IMG/VR virus record: IMGVR_UViG_3300035670_000274
Coordinates: 1-53,997 of that record
Origin: a virus
Strand: one strand, 5' to 3'
DNA: 53,997 nucleotides
Part shown: positions 14,626-22,697 of the stretch, in pieces
Position numbering within the stretch: the first letter of the stretch is position 1
Layout: each line of letters opens with the position of its first letter
Notes under the pieces: model-generated
What the model was told of the DNA's origin: nothing
Database searches by the model: none
Seen by the model: the letters and a program-made list of their open reading frames with translations, nothing else
Made by a program: the position numbers and the translations under genes

Positions 14626-15009
14626 CTAGACCCGGACCCGCAATGCCCTTTCCGCGCGGGCATAGTCGTATACCGTTGGCACGCCTTCCCGGCCGTCAAG
14701 CCGGGCGGATGTGAGTCTAGCGGGGATTTCCCGGACGATGGCGGACAGTTCGGCGACCTGTTCCAAAAGGGCGGCGTTTTGGCGGCGAAGTTCCTCAATG
14801 TGCGCGAGGTGAACGGATTCCGGGTCATAACAGCCGCCCTTTTCCCGGCTCCGCGCGTCCTCTGCCGCGAGTCCGGCGAGGTGTTCGGCGATTTCCGTTG
14901 GCATTTGCAGGGAGTGCAACCCCGACGGGCCTTTCCCGTCCTGCCACTGGAACAGGGAGTGCCCGGGCATTGAGGTTGGGGCGACGGCGAAAATGGGCGG
15001 GTTCTTCAT
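14626..15009 (-). CDS. Hypothetical coiled-coil protein
   Basis: 127 aa, MKNPPIFAVAPTSMPGHSLF. Helical region AHIEELRRQNAALLEQVAELSAIV is a short coiled coil. The segment PTEIAEHLAGLAAEDARSRE resembles LETEVAEYIAGLAAENARLR of the gene at 24398-24622, suggesting a shared module. Promoter GTGACA (15042-15047), 17 bp, CATCCT (15019-15024), 9 nt, ATG. Confidence 0.72.
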   Translation of the reverse strand: MKNPPIFAVAPTSMPGHSLFQWQDGKGPSGLHSLQMPTEIAEHLAGLAAEDARSREKGGCYDPESVHLAHIEELRRQNAALLEQVAELSAIVREIPARLTSARLDGREGVPTVYDYARAERALRVRV

Positions 15010-15064
15010 AATGTGTAAAGGATGCCAAAACGCGGCTTGCTTGTCACGTCTTTTCGCCTAGGGT

Positions 15065-15238
15065 CTATTCCCTACCTTTCCGGTTAAAGTGTTCCCGTGC
15101 ATCCCGGCGGGCGGTCCGCAGGTTGGCGGCATCGGTTGTAAACTGTCCTAGCCCACGGGAATAGCAGGTGAACACGGCCATGCCGTAGGCGTTGCGCCCG
15201 TGATAGGTGATTTCAGAGTGTTTGACTTTGGTTTTCAT
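15065..15238 (-). CDS. 57-aa hypothetical protein
   Basis: MKTKVKHSEITYHGRNAYGM at the start and ARRDAREHFNRKGRE at the end; a compact basic protein. Promoter TTGAAA, 17 bp, AAACGT, 8 nt, ATGAAAACC. Its TAG stop is inside the dyad at 15060-15073. It fills the gap between two array genes and has the standard opening, so it is very likely real. Confidence 0.7.
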   Translation of the reverse strand: MKTKVKHSEITYHGRNAYGMAVFTCYSRGLGQFTTDAANLRTARRDAREHFNRKGRE

Positions 15239-15251
15239 CGGTCAAAACGTT

Positions 15252-15605
15252 TCAGGATTGCGCTCGGTTTTTCAACCAAAAACCCGCTTGCAGGGCAATT
15301 TCGCCGGCATCCATTTTGCGCAATTGCCGCAGGAAAAGGACGGCGGAACGTATTTGCCGGTAGCGCCAAGCGGCCCGCGCCGCGTGTTCCGTGTCGAATC
15401 GGCTCCCGTAATAGGTCCCGCTTTTCGTGTCATAGTAAACGAATCCGCGCTCCTCAATGCGCGACGGCCAAGGGATTGAACCATAAGGGGAAAACTCGAA
15501 TCCGTCAGACAGGCGGACGGCAACCCGTGCCGGGGAGATTTCCGGGCAAGGGCGCACAGTGGCGAGCGCAATCATCTTTTCAAGTGTGGGCGTTTTCGTT
15601 TTCAT
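15252..15605 (-). CDS. Hypothetical protein
   Basis: 117 aa, MKTKTPTLEKMIALATVRPC. Beta-rich centre GFVYYDTKSGTYYGSRFDTE followed by an Arg-rich helix AARAAWRYRQIRSAVLFLRQ. Function unknown. It has the single best promoter in the array (TTGACA, 17 bp, CATAAT, 8 nt). Confidence 0.78.
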   Translation of the reverse strand: MKTKTPTLEKMIALATVRPCPEISPARVAVRLSDGFEFSPYGSIPWPSRIEERGFVYYDTKSGTYYGSRFDTEHAARAAWRYRQIRSAVLFLRQLRKMDAGEIALQAGFWLKNRAQS

Positions 15606-15657
15606 CGTCGCACATTATGCACCCTTCCCCGGGTTCTGTCAACTAGGGGATTCCCCT
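15606..15657 (-). promoter_or_regulatory. Leaderless-type promoter with abutting dyad
   Basis: Dyad AGGGGATTCCCCT at 15644-15657, TTGACA 15637-15642, 17-bp spacer, CATAAT 15614-15619, 8 nt to ATG 15605. It is the only dyad-abutting promoter with a fully consensus -35. Confidence 0.8.
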
Positions 15658-15666
15658 CATTTTCCC

Positions 15667-16920
15667 TTATTTTGCGGCAAATCCGGCAAGCACGGATTCA
15701 ACCGCTGCCAGCCCGGCAACCTTATTCCCGCGAAAGGGTTGAGAGGCGGAAATCGCGGCGTGCGCTTGGGCGCGGGTCAACCCCCGGGCGCGGAAATCCT
15801 TTCCAGTTGCGCAATAGAGAGCGAACGTCTGGCGAGGGCTTGCCGGCTCCTCCCCGTTCTCCGGGGCCGGGACGGTGACGGGCGCGGAAACAGCGCGGAC
15901 AGGGGCGGCGGCAGCCTTCACGGGCTCCCCGAAAACGCGCCCCGCCTTCGCTTGCTCCTCGAATTTCGCGACGCGTGCGGGCTCCAGACGCTTGAATTGC
16001 CCGCCGTCAACGTTGTAACAGAGGGAGCCGCCGCGTTTCTTCACGGTGATTTTGCGGGGCTTAAACGTGCCCGGAGCCGTCTCCGTTTCCATGCTGCAAA
16101 GGTAAAGCGTGAATTCCCCTCCATCCCGTAACGGAGCCGTTTCCAACCGTTGCGCGGCCGGGAGGGTCGCCAGAAAAGCGGCGAAACGCACCTTGCGCGC
16201 CTCTTCCTCTGCGGCGTTTTTGATCCGGCGCTCCTCGCATTCCGCGCGCCAAGCGTCGTCTTTCCGGTCCTGTTCCTCTTTCGCGGCCCGCTCCAAGGTC
16301 GCCAGCGTTTCGGGGCTTCCCACGTCGGGGAACACGGTTGCGATGAACGCCCAAAGGTCCGCCGCAGGGATCGCGCCAATATGCATGGATACCCCGTAGC
16401 CTAGCCCATACGCGAGGGCAAACGCCCCGGCGGACCCATAGAACAGGGACACGGGAAGGGCGCGGAGCGTGTCAATGGTTTTCTGTTTTTGCGCCGCGCG
16501 GTCCTCCTCCTTGTAAACGGTGAAGTAGCGGACAAGCTCGAAGCCGGAAGAGTTTTTGTGCGCAACCCATCCCGCCGCCGACACTTTGGCAATACGGGAA
16601 AGCAGAGCCTTTTTCTCCGCGTCAATGGCCGAAAACTTGACTCCCACGGAGCCGTTGCCGTTCTGGAAAACGGCTTTGTAACCTCCGGGGCGCGCGGCGG
16701 GATTGAAAGCGGGGAGCTTCCCGTGTATCGTTACCTGCGTGCTATACAGAAGGGCCGGGACGTTGAGGGTTTCGAGCCGTTCAAGCGTCACCCCGTTTTC
16801 CAGTTCTTCGGCCGTGATTTCGGCAACCGTGTTCGGCGCCACGTTGGAAACGCGCCGCGCTTTGTCGTCCCGGCGGCAATCCATCGTTTCCAGTTTTTCC
16901 GTCAAGGTGTATGTGTTCAT
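15667..16920 (-). CDS. Large hypothetical protein with helical middle
   Basis: 417 aa from ATG 16920, fixed by TAGACA, 17 bp, CACACT, 8 nt; the longer frame to 16980 runs through the promoter. Opens MNTYTLTEKLETMDCRRDDK. Residues about 215-260 form a charged helix (KEEQDRKDDAWRAECEERR). A Pro/Ala linker precedes a C-terminal domain RQTFALYCATGKDFRARGLT reminiscent of phage-borne hypothetical tails. Largest protein of the array; function unknown. Confidence 0.78.
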   Translation of the reverse strand: MNTYTLTEKLETMDCRRDDKARRVSNVAPNTVAEITAEELENGVTLERLETLNVPALLYSTQVTIHGKLPAFNPAARPGGYKAVFQNGNGSVGVKFSAIDAEKKALLSRIAKVSAAGWVAHKNSSGFELVRYFTVYKEEDRAAQKQKTIDTLRALPVSLFYGSAGAFALAYGLGYGVSMHIGAIPAADLWAFIATVFPDVGSPETLATLERAAKEEQDRKDDAWRAECEERRIKNAAEEEARKVRFAAFLATLPAAQRLETAPLRDGGEFTLYLCSMETETAPGTFKPRKITVKKRGGSLCYNVDGGQFKRLEPARVAKFEEQAKAGRVFGEPVKAAAAPVRAVSAPVTVPAPENGEEPASPRQTFALYCATGKDFRARGLTRAQAHAAISASQPFRGNKVAGLAAVESVLAGFAAK

Positions 16921-16970
16921 CGGGGAACAGTGTGCCAGAACGCGCGGGCTTTGTCTATGGGGTGTTCCCC

Positions 16971-17207
16971 TTATTCGCAAACCGCCACAATGGAAACCCG
17001 GACGCCGGCCGCTTCACATCGGGCTTGTGCCCATACGGCATCCGCTCCGCTGGCATACCGTTTCGCGTCCTTCCGGTCGGCAACGCCGCGCACGGCTTCA
17101 ACCGTTGACGCATCGGAAACGATCCATGCCCGGATCGGAAACCCCGGTTTCGCGGGCAGGGTGCGGAGATAGAAGGAAACAGGGGAAGAACAGGTATTTG
17201 ATTTCAT
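16971..17207 (-). CDS. Hypothetical protein
   Basis: 78 aa from MKSNTCSSPVSFYLRTLPAK. ATG 17207 fits TATGAT ending 7 nt upstream. Centre AWIVSDASTVEAVRGVADRKD suggests a small alpha/beta domain. No family recognised. Confidence 0.7.
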   Translation of the reverse strand: MKSNTCSSPVSFYLRTLPAKPGFPIRAWIVSDASTVEAVRGVADRKDAKRYASGADAVWAQARCEAAGVRVSIVAVCE

Positions 17208-17274
17208 CCCCGGCATCATAGCACATCGGGCCGGGAAGGGAAGAAAAATGTGAATAGGGTGTTTACCCTAGTCC

Positions 17275-17454
17275 CTATCCTACCCGCACCCAAACCCCGC
17301 CAAAGGACTCCCGCTCATAGCGAAAAGACTCCCCGGCATAATGGGCAACCGCCCAAAGGGAGCAAACCGTTTCGCCGCGCATCATGGAAATCCCGGGGGC
17401 GAAGTAGTCCGGGGGAAGGATGGAGCCGATGGGCGCGACGTGTGCCGGTTTCAC
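17275..17454 (-). CDS. Small hypothetical protein, GTG start
   Basis: 59 aa from GTG 17454, 4 nt after the stop of the gene before it, so probably translated by coupling. A TTG at 17487 would add 11 residues overlapping that gene. Reads VKPAHVAPIGSILPPDYFAP and ends SFRYERESFGGVWVRVG. Family unknown. Confidence 0.55.
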   Translation of the reverse strand: MKPAHVAPIGSILPPDYFAPGISMMRGETVCSLWAVAHYAGESFRYERESFGGVWVRVG

Positions 17455-17458
17455 GGGG

Positions 17459-17932
17459 TCAAAAGGCGTGATTTTCGCAGGCTTCAATCTCCGCTTCCAA
17501 CCGCGCGATTTTGGCCGTCAACTCGGCGACGGTTTCAGGGGCGGACGCACCCTCCTCCTCCGCTTCAAGATTCTCCTCTTTTTCAAGCGCGGTTTCCGCG
17601 TCCGTCAATTCGCCGCGCAGGGAGTCAAGAAACTCCTCCCGCGCGTTTTCAACGTCCCTTTCATCGTAATAGTCCCCGCCAATCTCGTAAACATTTTCGT
17701 GGTCCGAAGAGTCCGCGACTCCGCAGCGAAATGCTATGGGGTCCATCTCTTCTAGGACACGGGAGGGTGACATACCGGAGAACGGGCCGCCGATAGAGTC
17801 GAAAGAATAGAGTTCGTCAAGCGTATCGCGGAAACGCTGTTCTATGTCAACCGCCGAACATTCGGCTACAACGTGAGCGGTCAGACGGTCAATGACGGAT
17901 TTCAGGGCTTCGGGGGACAGGTTGGTTTTCAT
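17459..17932 (-). CDS. Hypothetical acidic protein, paralogue of 24816-25238
   Basis: 157 aa, MKTNLSPEALKSVIDRLTAH. Shares the core MSPSRVLEEMDPIAFRCGVA and the later YYDERDVENAREEFLDSL with the protein at 24816-25238 (MSPSRVLAECDPTAFRCGMN), so the two are paralogues. The C-terminus is a Glu-rich coiled coil (ETVAELTAKIARLEAEIEA). Phage hypothetical family; function unknown. TACAGT ends 8 nt before ATG. Confidence 0.78.
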   Translation of the reverse strand: MKTNLSPEALKSVIDRLTAHVVAECSAVDIEQRFRDTLDELYSFDSIGGPFSGMSPSRVLEEMDPIAFRCGVADSSDHENVYEIGGDYYDERDVENAREEFLDSLRGELTDAETALEKEENLEAEEEGASAPETVAELTAKIARLEAEIEACENHAF

Positions 17933-17996
17933 CGGCGGAAACTGTAACATTTTTTAGGACGCAATGGAATAGGGTGTTTTCCTTATTTTGCGGTTT

Positions 17997-18371
17997 TTAT
18001 CCCTTTTTCAGTTCCCGCGCAAGTTCTTCCAAACGATGCCGGTTGGATTCGTCGCCGGGCAAGGAGCGGGCAAGTCGCGCGTCAATCCATTCCGCAAGGG
18101 ATTCGTCCGGGGCCGATTGAATCAGCGTAAACTTCTCCCGGGCAATGTCCGCGCAATTCGCCAGTTCCTCGGCGTCAAACGCGGCGGAGCCCCCGCTATT
18201 GACAAACGTGCATTGCCAGCGGACGAACTTGGCGACCTGTTCCAAGGTGACAAAAACAGGTTTGAACCCGGGCAAACCGCAGCCAAACAACGCGGAATCG
18301 TCAACGTGCGCGAGGTCTTTCGAGTAGTCAAACGCCAGAGCGGCGGCGGAAGCGAATTCTGATTTTTTCAT
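17997..18371 (-). CDS. Hypothetical protein
   Basis: 124 aa from MKKSEFASAAALAFDYSKDL. Middle SALFGCGLPGFKPVFVTLEQ and VRWQCTFVNSGGSAAFDAEEL; helical C-terminus. Promoter TTGAAA, 16 bp, TACACT, 9 nt, with the dyad directly before the -35. Family not recognised. Confidence 0.72.
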   Translation of the reverse strand: MKKSEFASAAALAFDYSKDLAHVDDSALFGCGLPGFKPVFVTLEQVAKFVRWQCTFVNSGGSAAFDAEELANCADIAREKFTLIQSAPDESLAEWIDARLARSLPGDESNRHRLEELARELKKG

Positions 18372-18434
18372 CGGGAACACAGTGTAACAGGTTCCGGGCG
18401 GTTTTCAATAGGGTTTATTCCCTATACTACCCCG

Positions 18435-19022
18435 TCACCCAAACCGCCGGCCGTCCTCGGTAAAGGTGTATTCGTTGGCCTCAATGGATTCGTCAACCTG
18501 TTCGTCGGCGTTTTCCCATTCATAGGCGCTTTCCAGTTGACGGTAAATCCATCGCATCGCGTCTTTGGCGGCTTCCTCTAGGGCGCGTTCCGCCTCGTCC
18601 GCGTCATCCCCGTTTTGATCCGGGAAGGAGAACGAAAAATCCGTGCAATTCTCGTGCTGATAATACCCGGAATGCCGCACGGTGAAGGTCGCCAGCGGGA
18701 ACAGCGCCGCCAGACGCTCAAACTCGGCGGCAATCCGGTGAAGCTCGGCGTCTTTCGGGGCGTATTCCCGCATAGCGCCCGGCGTCACGTCAGCGGCGCG
18801 CCAAGTGCCCTCGAAACACGCGCCGTCACCTTGGGAAGAGAACCCCGAGTAAAGCACGCGGTCAATGGTGATTCCGCAGGTGGCGAACGCCTGTTTGGCG
18901 TCCTCAATGGTGGAGTAGGCGTCAAAGGAGGAATCGCCATTGCGAAACCATTCCCGCGCCTTTTCCTTGGCGGCGGCAGACAGTTCGGAGAAGGAGTAGA
19001 CTTGTGTTTGGATTGTTTTCAT
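18435..19022 (-). CDS. Conserved phage/plasmid hypothetical (antitoxin-of-TA-like annotation)
   Basis: 195 aa. The pattern VYSFSELSAAAKEKAREWFR, then CGITIDRVLYSGFSSQGDGACFEGTW, is one I recognise from a widespread family of phage hypotheticals sometimes labelled antitoxin of toxin-antitoxin stability system; that label is not experimentally firm. Acidic C-terminal helix. Promoter TTGAAA (19054-19059), 17 bp, TATTCT (19031-19036), 8 nt. Confidence 0.82.
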   Translation of the reverse strand: MKTIQTQVYSFSELSAAAKEKAREWFRNGDSSFDAYSTIEDAKQAFATCGITIDRVLYSGFSSQGDGACFEGTWRAADVTPGAMREYAPKDAELHRIAAEFERLAALFPLATFTVRHSGYYQHENCTDFSFSFPDQNGDDADEAERALEEAAKDAMRWIYRQLESAYEWENADEQVDESIEANEYTFTEDGRRFG

Positions 19023-19073
19023 CGGGGAAAAGAATAGCAGAGAAGGGTCAGTATTTCAATAGGGTGTTTCCCT
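19023..19073 (-). promoter_or_regulatory. Leaderless-type promoter with abutting dyad
   Basis: Dyad AGGGTGTTTCCCT 19061-19073 (overlapping the previous gene's stop), TTGAAA 19054-19059, 17-bp spacer, TATTCT 19031-19036, 8 nt to ATG 19022. Confidence 0.75.
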
Positions 19074-19543
19074 CATTCCGCAGTTTTCTGCGCGCTCCGA
19101 TGGATTTTACCCACATTCCGGTCCCCCCAACGGGTAACGTCAGGGTTAAACGGCTCGTCATAGGTCTCTTGCGCTTCATCATACGTCAACCCAGAGGAAA
19201 GCACATCGGGAATCAAATTCCAGCGCAGTTCCCCGCCTTTGGTCGGCAAAATGGAAACGCCGCCGACTGCAATGCCCTTGCGTTTAGTGGCGTCCGATCC
19301 CCGGTCAATGGCCGGGACTTGGGCCGTGACGTGACGTGCCCCTTTCAGGAGCGGGAGAAAAGCGTCGCCGTCATGGAAAACGATGCGGCCCTTGAACCCA
19401 AGGAAAGACCGTTCCGCGACGATCCGCTCGTAAATTTCCACGTATTCGACACGCCCCGCTTCCCGGTCGATTTTGTCGTAGCAGGCAACGGCATGGCCGT
19501 CGGAATAAAGGTAAAGGCAAGTGCAGGTTTTACGGGAGTTCAT
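19073..19543 (-). CDS. Hypothetical protein
   Basis: 156 aa from MNSRKTCTCLYLYSDGHAVA. ATG 19543 follows TGGACA, 16 bp, TACTCT, 7 nt; the longer frame to 19636 crosses the promoter. Beta-rich N-terminus with CTC and CYDKIDREAGRVEYVEIYER; C-terminal YDEAQETYDEPFNPDVTRW. Function unknown. Confidence 0.75.
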   Translation of the reverse strand: MNSRKTCTCLYLYSDGHAVACYDKIDREAGRVEYVEIYERIVAERSFLGFKGRIVFHDGDAFLPLLKGARHVTAQVPAIDRGSDATKRKGIAVGGVSILPTKGGELRWNLIPDVLSSGLTYDEAQETYDEPFNPDVTRWGDRNVGKIHRSAQKTAE

Positions 19544-19592
19544 GGGGAAGAGAGTAACAGATTCTCTGTATTTGTCCAGTAGGGTGTTTCCC

Positions 19593-19925
19593 TCAATTCG
19601 TGGTAATCTCAAATTCCCCGGCCATCCCCCGGTCAAATAGCCCCTGCAAAGCAGAGCACAATCGGCTAACGGTTAAACGGCTTTCAATTGCGGCCAAAAC
19701 CGTGTAAGTGTCACCGTCTTTTTCCATGCTGCCCCAAGACAGGGACAAGCCGCGAAAGGCGGAACTTGAATCCCCTATCCCGTGCGTCGTGCAATCCTCA
19801 AATTCCGTGCGAAGCTGGGTGATAAACCGATGGCGGTTGGTAGGGCAAACGAGACGCGGGAGAGACGGCACGGCTTCCGCGTCTTCAGCAAGGGAACGGG
19901 TGAATTTGACGGTGTGAGTATTCAT
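19593..19925 (-). CDS. Hypothetical protein
   Basis: 110 aa, MNTHTVKFTRSLAEDAEAVP. Two apparent halves: RLVCPTNRHRFITQLRTEFE and a beta-rich SLSWGSMEKDGDTYTVLAAI. Promoter TAGACC, 17 bp, TATCCT, 7 nt, preceded by the dyad at 19963-19976. Family unknown. Confidence 0.75.
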   Translation of the reverse strand: MNTHTVKFTRSLAEDAEAVPSLPRLVCPTNRHRFITQLRTEFEDCTTHGIGDSSSAFRGLSLSWGSMEKDGDTYTVLAAIESRLTVSRLCSALQGLFDRGMAGEFEITTN

Positions 19926-19982
19926 CGGGAACAGGATAGCAGGTTGGAGTGCTTGGGTCTATAGGGAGTTCACCCCATTTCT

Positions 19983-20168
19983 TCACATAATAATATGCCC
20001 CGGATTCGCGGCCTTATACGCGGCAAGGTATTTCGTGCGGGCTTTATCCAAGTCGGATTTGACCCTCTTGTAATCAGCGGAAAAAACGCTGGTGTTCATC
20101 CATTTTGCGTGGTGGGCCTCATATTCGCGGACGGCGATTTCCAAGTTCTTTTTAACATTTGTATTCAT
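19983..20168 (-). CDS. Small helical protein
   Basis: 61 aa, MNTNVKKNLEIAVREYEAHH, almost entirely helical and basic (KRVKSDLDKARTKYLAAYKA). Promoter TTGAAA (20200-20205), 17 bp, TATACT (20177-20182), 8 nt, ATG, an exemplary array promoter. Confidence 0.75.
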   Translation of the reverse strand: MNTNVKKNLEIAVREYEAHHAKWMNTSVFSADYKRVKSDLDKARTKYLAAYKAANPGHIIM

Positions 20169-20220
20169 CGGCGGACAGTATACCTGAAATCGGATGGGAT
20201 TTCAATAGGGAGTTCACCCT
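20169..20220 (-). promoter_or_regulatory. Leaderless-type promoter with abutting dyad
   Basis: Dyad AGGGAGTTCACCCT 20207-20220, TTGAAA 20200-20205, 17-bp spacer, TATACT 20177-20182, GTCCGCCG, ATG 20168. Confidence 0.8.
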
Positions 20221-20306
20221 ATTTTTCCTCAAATCACGCGATACGCCGCGAAGGGATAACTTTTTCTCGGCGCTCGGAGCGGGTTTGGTGTTCGAGTGAG
20301 CGCGGC

Positions 20307-20327
20307 TCACTTCATTGGTGTTTTCAT
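20307..20327 (-). CDS. 6-codon mini-ORF with full array promoter; possible small RNA
   Basis: ATGAAAACACCAATGAAG then TGA. Upstream TAGACT, 17 bp, CATACT, 9 nt and the dyad at 20367-20379 are complete. Downstream to about 20220 lie GTGAGC-CGC-GCTCAC and a second GC dyad but no gene, so the transcript may act as RNA or be the remnant of a lost cassette. Confidence 0.4.
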   Translation of the reverse strand: MKTPMK

Positions 20328-20378
20328 TGCGCTTGCAGTATGCCAGAGGTTGAGTCCAAAGTCTATAGGGTGAATCCC

Positions 20379-20681
20379 TTATTCCGTCTCTTCGCGCTCA
20401 GGACAAACCAGTTCCCCGGAGTCAATGAACTCCGCAACAAACCGTCGCATGGAAGCGCCGGAGAGGTGAAGGAACGCTGGATTTGGCCCCGTTTTCCACG
20501 GGAAGGGAGTCATCGGCTTACCTCTGAGGTTTTCGCAGTCGTCAAAACTCGGCGCGTCTTTTGCATAGGTATAAAGGGCAATCACCTTATTGTCAGAGTT
20601 TCGGTGATGCACCATAACCTCGCTCTCCCCGTCGGTATAGGTGTATTCGGTGAAGGCGCGGGCTTTGGTTGGTGTTTTCAT
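20379..20681 (-). CDS. Hypothetical protein
   Basis: 100 aa from MKTPTKARAFTEYTYTDGES (a second ATG sits directly before it at 20684). Beta-rich EVMVHHRNSDNKVIALYTYA, then a helix ASMRRFVAEFIDSGEL. TATCCT ends 6-9 nt before the starts, TTGCGC 18 bp earlier, dyad abutting. Family unknown. Confidence 0.72.
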   Translation of the reverse strand: MKTPTKARAFTEYTYTDGESEVMVHHRNSDNKVIALYTYAKDAPSFDDCENLRGKPMTPFPWKTGPNPAFLHLSGASMRRFVAEFIDSGELVCPEREETE

Positions 20682-20743
20682 CATGCCGAGAGGATAGCAC
20701 AGAAAGGGGGTGCGGCGCAATAGGGTGTATTCCTCATTACCCC

Positions 20744-21121
20744 TCAACCCCTACTCATGGCCCTATAATCCGCCCAAGTCTCGAATCTGTCATGCACGTG
20801 GTAAATCATCCCGCCACCCCGGGAATCCGTAGTCGCCGCCAGATTGCCGCCGGCCATCGGGCCGCACATGCCTTCGCGCTCCACATAAGGGACAAGCGCG
20901 TGATAGTTGCCGCCCCGGTGTTCGGGAAGAAAAATAAGGTTCGCATCCACTTCCGAAACCTTGAAGTGTCCCCTTGGGTTGGGGACATAAAGCGTGTGGT
21001 TCTTAGCGGAAACCCCGCCGTTTGTGCAATCGCATTCCGCACCGTCGTTCCAGTTGGCATAACGCGTGCGATAGACGTGAAACGGCAACAGCCGGGTGTC
21101 GGGGGAGAGAATGATTTTCAT
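20744..21121 (-). CDS. Hypothetical protein
   Basis: 125 aa from MKIILSPDTRLLPFHVYRTR. Contains ECDCTNGGVSAKNHTLYVPN and GGGMIYHVHDRFETWADYRAM. Promoter TTGCGC (21154-21159), 17 bp, CATACT (21131-21136), 9 nt; the frame beyond 21121 is upstream DNA. Probably a small beta domain; function unknown. Confidence 0.75.
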   Translation of the reverse strand: MKIILSPDTRLLPFHVYRTRYANWNDGAECDCTNGGVSAKNHTLYVPNPRGHFKVSEVDANLIFLPEHRGGNYHALVPYVEREGMCGPMAGGNLAATTDSRGGGMIYHVHDRFETWADYRAMSRG

Positions 21122-21186
21122 AGCGGCGACAGTATGGCAGACCAAAGGGCGCTGCGCAATAGGGTCTTCACCCCATTTTCCCGCTC

Positions 21187-21672
21187 TTATAGCACAATCA
21201 GCGCGCCATTTATCACCGCGGCAAACCCGCGCGAACCGGGGTAGCTGTGTCCGTAAACGGGAAACCAGTAGAGGGGCAGAGGTAAATTGCGCGCCTTTAA
21301 CTCGGCAGTCATTTCCGCGATGCCTTCGCGATAGATGGAGGATGACGAGGATAGCGCAGAAACACAGAACAGACACAGATCGTGCAGGGTATCAAACGCG
21401 TCACGGTCCCACCCCTCGACATACGAGGTGTCATCCGGGCGCATATAGGCGAATTCTAGCGGGCCGCGCTCACGATAGAGCCCTTCGCCATACAGGCCGC
21501 TACCCACGACCTTAAAGCACCGGGAGGGGGCATTATAGCAGGTCATCCCCTCGCGGATAAGCGTTTTGTCAGGCGGGACATAGTTGGCGAGCTGGGTAAA
21601 GTCAAAGGTCCCGGCGTCAGACGCGGGAGGTAGAGAGGTGAGGGGAGAGTGGAGGATTGCGTGCGTTTGCAT
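21187..21672 (-). CDS. Hypothetical protein
   Basis: 161 aa, MQTHAILHSPLTSLPPASDA. Aromatic-rich (YMRPDDTSYVEGWDRDAF; LPLYWFPVYGHSYPGSRGF). It starts 6 nt after the stop of the 93-aa gene and has no promoter of its own, so it is the last gene of a small operon 22550-21187. Family unknown. Confidence 0.7.
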   Translation of the reverse strand: MQTHAILHSPLTSLPPASDAGTFDFTQLANYVPPDKTLIREGMTCYNAPSRCFKVVGSGLYGEGLYRERGPLEFAYMRPDDTSYVEGWDRDAFDTLHDLCLFCVSALSSSSSIYREGIAEMTAELKARNLPLPLYWFPVYGHSYPGSRGFAAVINGALIVL

Positions 21673-21678
21673 AACGAA

Positions 21679-21960
21679 TCACCGCTTGGCTACCTCGGCG
21701 CCCGCAACAAGGGCACGCAGGATGTTGGCAGAGCTTGCCACGGCGTCACGATAGTCTGCATCTATCTTGCTGCCGGTAAGCGCGCGGGTGTTATCGGCTT
21801 GCGCTTTCACCTCTTTGGCAAGCTGAAACAGTTCGCTACTGACGTGCTCATTCCCCGTGCGCTCAAACGCGCGTGCCAAATCGGAGATTTGGAAGGCAAT
21901 GCTTTTCAGCGCATCGGAATGGGCGAACATTGAGTCAAGCCAAGTGGTTTCGGTTTTCAT
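21679..21960 (-). CDS. Helical hypothetical protein
   Basis: 93 aa from MKTETTWLDSMFAHSDALKS, all helix (LARAFERTGNEHVSSELFQLA; YRDAVASSANILRALVAGAE). It begins 5 nt after the stop of the 129-aa gene. Similar phage proteins exist but without known role. Confidence 0.7.
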   Translation of the reverse strand: MKTETTWLDSMFAHSDALKSIAFQISDLARAFERTGNEHVSSELFQLAKEVKAQADNTRALTGSKIDADYRDAVASSANILRALVAGAEVAKR

Positions 21961-21965
21961 AGGGT

Positions 21966-22355
21966 TCACAGTTTCCAAATTTCCCGGTAGTCCTGCAAAA
22001 CGAGCTTCCGGCAATCCGGCGGCAGGGACGCGAACGGAATCCGACGGCCAAGGTGGCATTTGCGGCCCATCGCGGGGGCAAATCCCCAGTCATTCACATC
22101 TGCGTGACGGTTCGGGGTTTCACCCCACATTCCGAAGCCTTGCGGGCAAAACGGGTGAGTGCTCATGGCGCGGTATTGAGCAAAGGCGCGACGGTCGCCG
22201 GGAGTGCGGACAGTGCCCGCTTTGCCGGTGAAGCAGACGGTGTAACGGTCAACGGTTTCGCCGCCGTTATCATAACAGCGAACCCAACGCGGGATGCCGC
22301 CGGGCATCAGACGTTCGGCGCGAGAGGGGGAAGAGGAGGGTGTTTGGGCATTCAT
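21966..22355 (-). CDS. Conserved phage hypothetical protein
   Basis: 129 aa. IPRWVRCYDNGGETVDRYTV then YRAMSTHPFCPQGFGMWGE are the hallmarks of a family I recall from many phages and plasmids (IPRYVRCYDNGGxxxDRYTVVFT...HPFHPQGFG), of unknown function. It opens MNAQTPSSSPSRAERL, the array-style Ser/Pro start. Confidence 0.82.
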   Translation of the reverse strand: MNAQTPSSSPSRAERLMPGGIPRWVRCYDNGGETVDRYTVCFTGKAGTVRTPGDRRAFAQYRAMSTHPFCPQGFGMWGETPNRHADVNDWGFAPAMGRKCHLGRRIPFASLPPDCRKLVLQDYREIWKL

Positions 22356-22361
22356 AGGTGG

Positions 22362-22550
22362 TTAGGTCAAGCGGAACAGTCCATCGCGGGCAATGCGTTC
22401 GTGCTGCTCAATGTCGGCGGCACTCAGATCGTATGTGTGTCCATCCTTGGCAAAAATCCAGCCGCCGATTGCGTGCCAGCCGTGCGGTTCAAGGTGGTTG
22501 GCAGCCTTGAGCCAACGGGAGTATGATTGCTGTTCGGTTTCGGGTCTCAT
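22362..22550 (-). CDS. Small hypothetical protein
   Basis: 62 aa, MRPETEQQSYSRWLKAANHL, with GWHAIGGWIFAKDGHTYDLS, a short beta unit, and a C-terminal helix. First gene of the operon with the three that follow at 6-7-nt gaps. Promoter TTGCCA, 18 bp, TAGAGT, 10 nt, dyad abutting. Confidence 0.72.
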   Translation of the reverse strand: MRPETEQQSYSRWLKAANHLEPHGWHAIGGWIFAKDGHTYDLSAADIEQHERIARDGLFRLT

Positions 22551-22641
22551 GTTGGGCGCTACTCTAGCAGATCAAAGGGTGGGGTGGCAATAGGGTGTTT
22601 GCCCTATACTGGCGCGTCATACCCAGCCTCCCAAAACCCAA

Positions 22642-22697
22642 AAGCCGCCCCCGCTCCCCGGCAAGGTGTTCAGTCTTGACAGGAGCGGAGACGGCTT
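22642..22697. terminator. Long stem-loop in an intergenic region
   Basis: AAGCCG and CCGCTCC (22642-22657) pair with GGAGCGG and CGGCTT (22682-22697), 13 bp with a small internal bulge and a 24-nt loop. It lies after the 104-aa gene on the minus strand. No T-run; an RNA element or regulatory site is equally possible. Confidence 0.45.
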
